In this document: piece after piece, positions 1 to 5,279 of the stretch
Numbering within the stretch: the stretch's first letter is position 1
Layout of the letters: the number at the start of each line of letters is the position of its first letter
Source: an uncultured Oscillospiraceae bacterium
GTDB lineage: Bacteria > Bacillota > Clostridia > Oscillospirales > Oscillospiraceae
Assembly: GCA_905233785.1 (NCBI GenBank)
Contig: CAJOCV010000083.1
Location: 1 to 7,814 of the forward strand
Direction of reading: 5' to 3'
DNA length: 7,814 nucleotides
Position numbers and translations under genes: made by a program
The notes under the pieces: model-generated
The model's database searches: none
Seen by the model: only the letters and a program-made list of their open reading frames with translations
Told to the model about the DNA's origin: nothing

Positions 1-362
1 ACGCCGCCGCACTCCTGATAGTCGGGAACGTGGGTGTGCCCGTACATGGCGAGCTGCGCGCCGGCCTCCTGCGCGGCGTAGACGAGGCTGGTCACGCCGT
101 AATTTACGTTATAAGCGTGGCCGTGGGTGATAAAAGCCTTTACCGGCCCCAACTGCACCACATCGCTCAGGGGCGCCGCGGCGCCGAAATCGCAGTTGCC
201 GCGGACGCTGTAGAGCGGGATCTCGGGAAACTCCCGGCGAAGGATCTCCGTGTCCCGGTCATGGTCGCCCAAATGGATCACACAGTCCGGGCGGCAGCGG
301 CGCACGGCCTCCGCCATCAGGGCGGTGTTGCTGTGGGTATCGGAAAAGACGGCAGCTTTCAT
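1..362 (-). CDS. YfcE/MJ0936-type metallophosphoesterase, 3' end outside window
   Basis: Reading leftwards from the ATG at 362-360, the frame stays open to the window edge (about 120 residues seen; the family is usually 150-180). It begins MKAAVFSDTHSN and carries the calcineurin-like metal-binding set in order: D8 and H10 (SDTH), D33 (HLGDHD), N56 (RGNCD), H80 and H82 (THGH), H109 and H111 (YGHTH). These residues hold two metal ions. Family members hydrolyse phosphodiesters in the cytoplasm, and the physiological substrate is usually unknown. An AGGAG lies 7 bases before the ATG (plus-strand 370-374), which supports the start. There is no signal peptide. It is divergent from the small-protein operon, with 68 bases between the two starts. 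The family call is firm; the exact substrate cannot be told. Confidence 0.88.
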   Translation of the reverse strand, partial: MKAAVFSDTHSNTALMAEAVRRCRPDCVIHLGDHDRDTEILRREFPEIPLYSVRGNCDFGAAAPLSDVVQLGPVKAFITHGHAYNVNYGVTSLVYAAQEAGAQLAMYGHTHVPDYQECGG

Positions 363-430
363 GGCTTTTCTCCTGTCTGGAATCTTTTGTTTGCCTCACG
401 CATAGGATGGTGCGGAAAGGAAGTGGCTCA

Positions 431-670
431 ATGCAGGATCTGGAAGCGCTGGGCAGGGAGCTGCAGCGGCGCGGCAAAACCGGCGAGCTCAAAAAGCTCG
501 CGGACTCCGCCGACGGAAAGCGCCTCGAACAGATGCTGGACGGAGAAGCCATCCGGCAGGCCGCGCAGAGCGGCGATCAGCGGGCGATACGTCAGGTGCT
601 TGGAAACATCCTTGCGACCGAGGAGGGCAAGCGTCTTGCGCAGCAGCTCAAAAAACTGATGGAAAAGTAG
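431..670 (+). CDS. Small conserved-looking protein, unknown function (79 aa), first of three
   Basis: The predicted protein is 79 residues, charged and almost wholly helical, with no membrane segment, signal peptide or cysteine. It starts MQDLEALGRELQRRGKTGEL and ends with a basic helix (KRLAQQLKKLMEK). The middle, around residues 36-62, has a short pattern (LDGEAIRQAAQSGD then IRQVLGNILATEEG) that resembles small hypothetical proteins I have seen in Oscillospirales, but I know no function for them. I chose the ATG at 431 because AGGAAG (418-423) stands 7 bases before it. The in-frame ATG at 407 has only a badly spaced TAGG upstream. The next gene follows after 13 bases, so the two are likely co-transcribed. 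Confidence 0.7.
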   Translation: MQDLEALGRELQRRGKTGELKKLADSADGKRLEQMLDGEAIRQAAQSGDQRAIRQVLGNILATEEGKRLAQQLKKLMEK

Positions 671-683
671 GGGTGATGCCGCC

Positions 684-998
684 GTGAGCGACTTCGAGGA
701 GCAGTTAAACAGCATTCTGGGTGATCCCGAGCAGATGAACCGGATCGCCGATCTGGCAAAATCGCTCATGGGCGGCGCGGAGGAGACGGCGGAGGCTCCG
801 CCCGCGGGGCTTGCCTCCATGGTACAGACTGTGATGGGCGGCGGTAAGGACGACGCCCAGGCGCTTTTAGAGGCCATGAAGCCCTGGCTCTCGGAGAAGC
901 GGCGGGGCAAGGTCGATCGGGCGGTAAAGCTTGCGCGTATGGCGAAGCTTGCCCGCCTGGCCATGGGCGAGGGGGAAGGCGGCGGCTCGGATGTATAA
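684..998 (+). CDS. Small conserved-looking protein, unknown function (104 aa), second of three
   Basis: This 104-residue protein starts with GTG at 684. A GGGGTGAT-type ribosome binding site (670-677) lies 6 bases before it, and the ATG at 675 meets a stop after two codons, which leaves GTG as the start. The N-terminus (MSDFEEQLNSILGDPEQMNR, then IADLAKSLMGG) is a short acidic helix pair. A Gly/Ala-rich linker follows. The C-terminal half (about 58-95) is a leucine-rich helix and then a very basic amphipathic helix with Lys/Arg every three to four residues (KPWLSEKRRGKVDRA onward). The tail is Gly/Glu-rich. The layout of 'SILGDP...', then 'LEAMKPWLSEKRR', then 'KLARMAKLARLA' resembles a recurring clostridial hypothetical family, from memory only. 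No catalytic motif is visible. It overlaps the next gene by 8 bases, which suggests translational coupling. Confidence 0.7.
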   Translation: MSDFEEQLNSILGDPEQMNRIADLAKSLMGGAEETAEAPPAGLASMVQTVMGGGKDDAQALLEAMKPWLSEKRRGKVDRAVKLARMAKLARLAMGEGEGGGSDV

Positions 999-1257
999 GC
1001 GCTATCAGGGCAACAGCGGGCGCGTGGAATGGGTCGAGGATGGTCCTGCCGCGCGTCCCGCAAGCTTTGCGCCGCCGCCCATACCGCCCGCGCGGCGCAG
1101 AGGCGGGATCACAGAGCTGCTGGGGCGTTTTCTGCCCGGAACGCGGGACGGCCTGGAGACGGAGGATCTGCTGCTGTTGCTGATCCTCTACCTGCTCTAC
1201 CGGGAGAGCGGCGACGAGGAGCTGCTGCTCATGATGGGCGCGATGGTACTGCTGTAG
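991..1257 (+). CDS. Small proline-rich protein with hydrophobic leucine-rich C-terminus (88 aa), third of three
   Basis: The 88-residue protein starts at ATG 991, inside the last codons of the upstream gene (8-base overlap). A purine-rich GAGGGGGAAGG at 969-979 precedes it at a long spacing, so translation probably relies on coupling. Residues 1-25 are polar with Tyr/Arg/Trp, and 26-38 are proline-rich (APPPIPPARRR). The C-terminal part has two hydrophobic stretches, LLLLLILYLLY (60-70) and LLLMMGAMVLL (78-88), separated by a charged RESGDEE turn. Each stretch is short for a transmembrane helix, so this may be a membrane-associated hairpin or a buried helical pair. No function is recognised. 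It is the last gene before the convergent hairpin at 1312-1340. Confidence 0.65.
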   Translation: MYKRYQGNSGRVEWVEDGPAARPASFAPPPIPPARRRGGITELLGRFLPGTRDGLETEDLLLLLILYLLYRESGDEELLLMMGAMVLL

Positions 1258-1312
1258 GTCAGTGGTCAGTGAAAAGTGACGGAGGCGTTTTCTGAAAAAA
1301 CTCGTAACTGAC
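1258..1312. repeat. Short inverted/direct GTCAGT repeat element, dispersed-repeat type
   Basis: Directly after the third small gene's stop there is a tandem GGTCAGT (1257-1263 and 1264-1270). The stretch closes with ACTGAC at 1307-1312, the reverse complement of the first GTCAGT (1258-1263). Inside, GAAAA (1271-1275) can pair with TTTTC (1288-1292). The composition is AT-richer than the flanking genes. GTCAGT/ACTGAC-bounded intergenic elements are familiar to me from clostridial genomes, but only one copy lies in this window, so multicopy status is inferred. Confidence 0.5.
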
Positions 1313-1340
1313 AAGGGGATGTGCATCGCACATCCCCTTG
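1312..1340. terminator. Perfect 13-bp hairpin between convergent genes, likely bidirectional terminator
   Basis: CAAGGGGATGTGC (1312-1324) and its exact reverse complement (1328-1340) flank a 3-base ATC loop. The minus-strand tagO-like stop codon (1344-1342) is 1 base outside the stem, and the plus-strand small-gene operon ends 54 bases before it. T-tracts are loose: CTCATTTATCCTTTT on the plus side, and on the minus side a TTTTTT that begins about 12 bases past the stem. It is placed to end both transcripts, but strength in either direction is uncertain. Confidence 0.7.
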
Positions 1341-1341
1341 C

Positions 1342-2412
1342 TCATTTATCCTTTTCCGTCTGGGAATGCTTTGGCAGGCAGCGGAATACAAAAAGCCAGA
1401 CCGCGATGGAAATCACGAAGGCCGCGGCGATGCAGCCAATGCGCAGCGCCATGCTCTGTCCGGTCATCAGCACCGCAATCAGTCCCAGCACAGCGGACAC
1501 GCCGTACAGCACGGCGACCGCTTGCTTTTGGCTCATGCCCATGGCCAGCAGCCGGTGATGGAAGTGCCCTCGGTCGGCATGGAAGGGGCTCTGCCCGTGG
1601 GCAAGACGACGCACAAAGGCGAACACCGTATCGGCCAAGGGAACGGCCAGCGCAAGCAGAGGCACCAAAAAGCTGATGATTGCATGGAACTTGAACAGGC
1701 CGAGGATCGAGGCCGTAGAGAGCACGAAGCCCAGCATCTGGCTGCCCACATCGCCCATGAAGATTTTGGCGGGATTTAAGTTGTAGGGCATGAAGCCCAG
1801 ACACGCGCCGGTCAGCGCCGCGAGGATCAGCGACACCGAGGGCTCCGCCACAAAGACGGACACCACCAGCATCGTCAGGCTGCTGATGGTGGACACGCCC
1901 ACCGCGAGCCCGTCCAGCCCGTCGATCAGATTCACCGCGTTGGTGCAGGACACGATCCAGAGCAGCGTGAGTGGGATCGAGAGCCAATTCGTATTCAAAA
2001 AGGTGGTGCCGCCGGCGGGGCCGAAGTTGGAGACCGCGTCCACCACGATGCCGCAGCGGATCGCCACGATTCCCGCCAAAAGCTGCCCCAGAAGCTTGAC
2101 CCAGGCGTTGAGGCTTACAATATCGTCCACCGCGCCCATGACCGCGATGATCACCGTGCCCAGCAGCAGCCCCATGATCTGGGTGGACATATCCACAAAC
2201 AGCAGCATGGACAGCACAAAGCCCAGGAAGATCGCAAGCCCCCCCATCCGGGGGATGGGATGGTCGTGCACGCGGCGCTCGTCCCCCGGATTGTCGATAG
2301 CGCCGATGGATTCGGCAAAACGCTTGACCGGCGGCGTTGCCAGCCAGGAGATGGCAAGAGCCATGACCGCTGCCAGCAGCAGCCGCAGCCATAAAGCCAG
2401 GTTTGGAAACAT
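1342..2412 (-). CDS. tagO: TagO/WecA-type undecaprenyl-phosphate N-acetylaminosugar-1-phosphate transferase
   Basis: This 356-residue polytopic membrane protein moves a GlcNAc-1-phosphate-type sugar from UDP onto undecaprenyl phosphate. That reaction starts teichoic-acid or other wall/surface polysaccharide synthesis at the inner face of the membrane. Roughly ten or eleven hydrophobic segments are visible. Family motifs appear in order: the DD pair at 96-97 (MGAVDD), NLIDGLDGL (161-169), FMGDVGS (218-224) and HADRGHFHH (278-286). The last follows the WecA/TagO HIHH-type signature rather than that of MraY, and the length matches Bacillus TagO (358 aa). A GGAG lies 9 bases before the ATG (plus-strand 2422-2425). 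The gene starts 17 bases after the trpS stop on the same strand, so the two are probably one operon. The symbol is by family; WecA-like or another polymer role is possible. Confidence 0.88.
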   Translation of the reverse strand: MFPNLALWLRLLLAAVMALAISWLATPPVKRFAESIGAIDNPGDERRVHDHPIPRMGGLAIFLGFVLSMLLFVDMSTQIMGLLLGTVIIAVMGAVDDIVSLNAWVKLLGQLLAGIVAIRCGIVVDAVSNFGPAGGTTFLNTNWLSIPLTLLWIVSCTNAVNLIDGLDGLAVGVSTISSLTMLVVSVFVAEPSVSLILAALTGACLGFMPYNLNPAKIFMGDVGSQMLGFVLSTASILGLFKFHAIISFLVPLLALAVPLADTVFAFVRRLAHGQSPFHADRGHFHHRLLAMGMSQKQAVAVLYGVSAVLGLIAVLMTGQSMALRIGCIAAAFVISIAVWLFVFRCLPKHSQTEKDK

Positions 2413-2429
2413 TCTATCTTACTCCGATT

Positions 2430-3449
2430 TCAGCGGGCAACGAGCCCGACCTTTTTATAGACCTTGCGCAGGGTCTTGTTGGCAATGTAGGAGGCGCGCT
2501 CCGCCCCGTTCTTGCAGAGATTGTCCAGGTATGCCTTGTCCTTCATGATCTTTGCCGCCTCCTCGCGGATGGGACGCAGGGTCTCGATGACGGCCTCGCC
2601 CACGGCGGGCTTGAAAACGCCGTAGCCCTTGCCGTCAAACTCCCGCTCGATCTCCTCAAAGCTCTCGCCGGTAACGGCGGCATAGATGCTCATGAGGTTG
2701 GCAACGCCCGGCTTGTTCTCCGGGTCATAGCGCACACAGCGCTCTGTGTCGGAGTCAGTGACGGCACGCTTAAACTTGCGGGCAATGTCCTCGGGCCTGT
2801 CCATCAGACAGACGCGGCCGTTGCCCACCTCGTCGGACTTGGACATTTTGCTGTGCGGGTCGAGCAGATCCATCACACGCGCGCCCACCTTGGGGATATA
2901 GGGCTCGGGCACCTTGAAGGTCTCGCCGTAGAGATTGTTGAAGCGCTGCGCCACGTCGCGCGTAAGCTCCACATGCTGCTTCTGATCGTCGCCCACGGGG
3001 ACAAAGTCGGGCTGGTAGAGCAGAATGTCCGCCGCCATCAGCGAGGGATAGGTAAAGAGGCCGCCGTTGATGTTGTCGGCGTTCTTGGCGCTCTTGTCCT
3101 TAAACTGGGTCATGCGGCTCAGCTCCCCGAACATCGTATAGCAGTTGAGCACCCAGCCCAGCTCGGCGTGAGCGGGGACGTGAGATTGGATGAAAAGCGT
3201 GTTTTTCTCCGGGTCGAGGCCGCAGGCGACATATTGCGCAAGCTGCTCGAGCGTGCGGCGGCGCAGGTCGGCGGGATTGTTGCGCGTCGTAAGCGCGTGC
3301 AGATCGGCCATGAAATAGTAGCAGTCAAACTGCTCTGCGCGCTCCGCCCAGTTTTTGATAGCGCCCAGATAAGAGCCCAGCGTCAGATCGCCGGTGGGCT
3401 TGATGCCGGAGAGCATGACCTTCTTCGCGCTCGTGTTGATCGTATCCAT
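2430..3449 (-). CDS. trpS: Tryptophanyl-tRNA synthetase
   Basis: Class I synthetase that activates tryptophan with ATP and charges tRNA-Trp in the cytoplasm; 339 residues, normal for bacterial TrpRS. The N-terminal ATP site reads SGIKPTGDLTLGSYLGA (14-30). T23-L24-G25-S26 sits where the TrpRS form of HIGH is usually TxGN, so the Asn is replaced by Ser. ADLHALT (48-54), MFGELSRMTQFKDKS (106-120), YPSLMAADILLY (134-145) and PVGDDQKQHVELTRD (151-165) are the usual tryptophan and tRNA site blocks. KMSKS is at 201-205 (HSKMSKSD). The start is supported by GAGGTG 6 bases before the ATG. It is the first gene of a probable operon with the tagO-like gene and is divergent from gltX. No T-box is seen in its short leader. 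Confidence 0.96.
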   Translation of the reverse strand: MDTINTSAKKVMLSGIKPTGDLTLGSYLGAIKNWAERAEQFDCYYFMADLHALTTRNNPADLRRRTLEQLAQYVACGLDPEKNTLFIQSHVPAHAELGWVLNCYTMFGELSRMTQFKDKSAKNADNINGGLFTYPSLMAADILLYQPDFVPVGDDQKQHVELTRDVAQRFNNLYGETFKVPEPYIPKVGARVMDLLDPHSKMSKSDEVGNGRVCLMDRPEDIARKFKRAVTDSDTERCVRYDPENKPGVANLMSIYAAVTGESFEEIEREFDGKGYGVFKPAVGEAVIETLRPIREEAAKIMKDKAYLDNLCKNGAERASYIANKTLRKVYKKVGLVAR

Positions 3450-3473
3450 AAATCCACCTCATCAGCAGTATCA

Positions 3474-3507
3474 TTTAGCAGCTTATTGCTAAAGTAGTAT
3501 TTTAGCA
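3474..3507. promoter_or_regulatory. Operator-like TTTAGCA triple over the trpS promoter
   Basis: TTTAGCA occurs at 3474-3480 and 3501-3507, with its reverse complement TGCTAAA at 3487-3493. Starts are spaced 13 and 14 bases apart. The first two form a 7-bp inverted repeat with a 6-base gap. The third overlaps the predicted trpS -10, and the middle one overlaps its predicted start point. This could be a repressor site or a small 5' hairpin in the trpS mRNA. No regulator can be named. Confidence 0.4.
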
Positions 3508-3527
3508 AAAGAAATGCATCTTGACAA
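3499..3527 (-). promoter_or_regulatory. Predicted sigma-A promoter for trpS-tagO
   Basis: On the minus strand, TTGTCA (3527-3522) is followed after exactly 17 bases by TAAAAT (3504-3499). That gives 5 of 6 matches for each box to TTGACA and TATAAT. The start would fall near 3492, leaving a leader of about 43 bases before the trpS ATG. The -35 overlaps the gltX -35 on the other strand by 5 bases. Confidence 0.65.
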
Positions 3528-3549
3528 CAGGGAAAATGTAAAATATGAT
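3521..3549 (+). promoter_or_regulatory. Predicted strong sigma-A promoter for gltX
   Basis: A perfect TTGACA (3521-3526), a 17-base spacer and TATGAT (3544-3549, 5 of 6) form a near-consensus promoter. The start would be near 3556, giving a leader of about 140 bases before gltX. That leader holds the hairpin-rich repeat at 3567-3677. Confidence 0.8.
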
Positions 3550-3566
3550 AAGTATGTAGCGACAAT

Positions 3567-3677
3567 GCGCTTCCCTTCGCTGAGGGGAGCGCTAAACAGC
3601 GCTTCGAGGCAGGCGCTCAGAGGGACGGACAAACCCCTCAGTCAGCTTCGCTGACAGCTCCCCTTGCGCAGGGGAGC
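3567..3677 (+). repeat. Hairpin-rich intergenic repeat in the gltX leader
   Basis: About 110 bases of nested inverted repeats. The first hairpin pairs 3567-3576 (GCGCTTCCCT) with 3583-3592, 10 bp with one G-T. AGCGCT recurs at 3588-3593 and 3598-3603 and can form an alternative stem. CTGAGGGG (3580-3587) is the reverse complement of CCCCTCAG (3634-3641). GTCAGC/GCTGAC (3641-3655) and GCTCCCCT/AGGGGAGC (3657-3677) make two further perfect hairpins. The 'CCCCTCAGTCAGCTTCGCTG' type of sequence followed by a CTCCCCT...AGGGGAG stem is, from memory, a widespread dispersed repeat in gut Firmicutes. Here it lies wholly between the gltX promoter and its ribosome binding site. Confidence 0.7.
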
Positions 3678-3698
3678 CAATAACGAAAGGAGATTATT

Positions 3699-5171
3699 AT
3701 GGACATGACATGGTTTGAGGAGATGGAGGCGCGCATTCCCAAGGGGAAGGTGCGCACGCGCTTTGCCCCCTCTCCCACCGGATATATGCACGTCGGCAAC
3801 CTGCGCACGGCGCTCTATACCTGGCTGATCGCCCGCCACGCGAACGGCACCTTCATCCTGCGCATCGAGGATACCGATCAGGGGCGCCTTGTCGAAGGCG
3901 CGGTGGACGTGATCTACAAGACCCTTGCCGAGTGCGGGCTCGATCACGACGAAGGCCCGGACGTGGGCGGCCCCGTGGCGCCCTATATTCAGACCGAGCG
4001 CAGGGGCTTTTATGGCAAGTACGCGGAGCTGCTGATCGAGCGCGGCCACGCCTACCGCTGCTTCTGCGAGAAGACCGAGAGTGAGGAGGATTCCGGCGAG
4101 TTTGACCGGGGCGACGATCCCTGCCGCGCCCTCTCGCGGGAGGAGGCCGACCGCCGCGCCGCGAACGGCGAGCCCTTCGTCATCCGCCAGCGCATCCCCC
4201 ACGAGGGGACGACCACCTTCCATGATGAAATTTTTGGCGACATCACCGTGGAAAACAGCACGCTGGACGACCAGGTGCTCATGAAACGGGACGGACTGCC
4301 CACCTACAACTTTGCAAACGTGGTGGACGACCACATGATGGGCATCACCCACGTTGTGCGCGGCAGCGAGTATCTCTCGAGCGCGCCGAAGTACAACCTG
4401 CTGTATCAGGGCTTCGGCTGGGATGTGCCGGCCTATGTGCACTGCTCCCCGGTCATGCGCGATGCGCACAACAAGATGTCCAAGCGCCACGGCGACCCCT
4501 CCTATGAGGATCTGATCGCGCAAGGGTATCTCACCGAGGCGGTGCTCAACTATGTGGCGCTGCTGGGCTGGAGTCCGCGCGGCGAGCAGGAGATCTTCTC
4601 TCTGGACGAGCTCAAGGACGTGTTCGAGATGAGCGGCATCTCCAAGTCGCCCGCTATCTTCGACATCGAAAAGCTTCGCCATTTTAACAGCGAGTACATC
4701 CGCGCCATGTCGCCGGAGGCCTTTGCCAAGGTCGCGGAGCCCTATATCCGCAAGGCCGTGAAGAATCCCGCGATCGACCCCGCCGCCATCGCCGCCCTGC
4801 TGCAGCAGCGCACCGAGGTGCTTACGGACATTCCCGAGAAGCTCGACTTCTTTGATGCCCTGCCGGAATACGGCACGGAGCTCTTTGTGCACAAAAAGTC
4901 CAAGTCCGACGAGGCTTCCTCGCTGGAGGTACTGGAAAAGGTGATCCCGCTCTTTGAGGCGCTGGAGACCTGGGACGATGAGAGCATCCTCAACGTCATG
5001 GTGAAGCTTGCCGAGGACATGGGCGCGAAGAACGCGAAGGTCATGTGGCCGGTGCGCATCGCCGCGGCCGGAAAGGCCGTCACCCCCGGCGGCGCGGTGG
5101 AGATCTGCCGCATCCTCGGTAAGGACGAGACTCTGCGCCGTCTGCGCGTTGCCGTGGAAAAGCTGAGATAA
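3699..5171 (+). CDS. gltX: Glutamyl-tRNA synthetase
   Basis: Class I synthetase of 490 residues (typical 460-500) that charges tRNA-Glu in the cytoplasm. In Gram-positives without GlnRS it usually also charges tRNA-Gln for later amidation, but that cannot be tested here. RFAPSPTGYMHVGNLRTALY (21-40) contains the HIGH-type motif HVGN (31-34). RIEDTDQGR (55-63) is the standard glutamate-site block. C121 and C123 (YRCFCEK) with C142 (DPCRALS) sit where many GluRSs bind zinc. YNFANVVDDHMMGITHVVRG (203-222) leads to NKMSKRHGD (258-266), the KMSKS loop. The all-helical anticodon-binding region fills the C-terminus. AAAGGAG (3686-3692) lies 6 bases before the ATG. The promoter is at 3521-3549, the leader carries a hairpin repeat, and a terminator hairpin follows at 5231-5279. 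Confidence 0.97.
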   Translation: MDMTWFEEMEARIPKGKVRTRFAPSPTGYMHVGNLRTALYTWLIARHANGTFILRIEDTDQGRLVEGAVDVIYKTLAECGLDHDEGPDVGGPVAPYIQTERRGFYGKYAELLIERGHAYRCFCEKTESEEDSGEFDRGDDPCRALSREEADRRAANGEPFVIRQRIPHEGTTTFHDEIFGDITVENSTLDDQVLMKRDGLPTYNFANVVDDHMMGITHVVRGSEYLSSAPKYNLLYQGFGWDVPAYVHCSPVMRDAHNKMSKRHGDPSYEDLIAQGYLTEAVLNYVALLGWSPRGEQEIFSLDELKDVFEMSGISKSPAIFDIEKLRHFNSEYIRAMSPEAFAKVAEPYIRKAVKNPAIDPAAIAALLQQRTEVLTDIPEKLDFFDALPEYGTELFVHKKSKSDEASSLEVLEKVIPLFEALETWDDESILNVMVKLAEDMGAKNAKVMWPVRIAAAGKAVTPGGAVEICRILGKDETLRRLRVAVEKLR

Positions 5172-5175
5172 AGGC

Positions 5176-5206
5176 TCGTAGGGACGGGCATTGTGTCCCG
5201 TCCGCA
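5176..5206. repeat. CGTAGGG hairpin repeat, copy A
   Basis: CTCGTAGGGACGGGCATTGT begins here. GGACGGG (5182-5188) pairs perfectly with CCCGTCC (5197-5203) around an 8-base loop. The same design (TCGTAGGG, a G-rich arm, a CNTTGTG loop and a C-rich arm) recurs at 7717-7747 with compensating base changes. It starts 4 bases after the gltX stop and may act as a weak secondary terminator or an mRNA 3'-end stabiliser. Confidence 0.65.
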
Positions 5207-5230
5207 GCGAAATAGCAATTTTTTCAAATC

Positions 5231-5279
5231 AAAAAACAACCTCTTTTGGGACACACTATTCCCCAAAGAGGTGTTTTTT
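5231..5279 (+). terminator. Rho-independent terminator of gltX, overlapping the ypeB RBS
   Basis: CCTCTTTTGGG (5240-5250) pairs with CCCCAAAGAGG (5261-5271) with a single T-C mismatch and a 10-base loop. Outside it, AAAAAAC (5231-5237) can pair with GTTTTTT (5273-5279), and the T-run ends the structure. This is a classic terminator shape. The 3' arm contains GAGGTG (5268-5273), the ypeB Shine-Dalgarno sequence, and the T-run abuts the ypeB ATG at 5280. Confidence 0.8.

Noticed and set aside
380..408. GAATC and CATAGGAT as a sporulation-type promoter before the small-protein operon
   Set aside because: The spacing is 16 and both boxes have mismatches; too weak to call.
1342..2412. MraY (peptidoglycan lipid I synthase) for the GT4-type transferase
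   Set aside because: The HADRGHFHH motif and NLIDGLDGL form fit TagO/WecA better, and no division/cell-wall cluster genes adjoin.
2403..3497. Long plus-strand open frame opposite trpS (and similar long antisense frames opposite gltX at 3642-4892 and ypeB at 5589-6566)
   Set aside because: They mirror high-GC codon bias of the real genes, show no recognisable domains, and lack well-placed ribosome binding sites.
5193..5254. GTGTCCC (5193-5199) pairing with GGGACAC (5248-5254) as an anti-terminator
   Set aside because: A 7-base complementarity over 50 bases is easily chance, and no ligand or tRNA-binding structure supports it.
5252..5258. CACACTA in the terminator loop as a sigma-F/G-like -10 for ypeB
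   Set aside because: It is one base off the CATNNTA pattern and no matching -35 lies 17-18 bases upstream; attractive for the model but unsupported.
5193..5279. GTG at 5193 as a 450-aa ypeB start
   Set aside because: The extension would be encoded by the hairpin repeat and terminator, lacks a ribosome binding site, and puts an unrelated stretch before the membrane helix.
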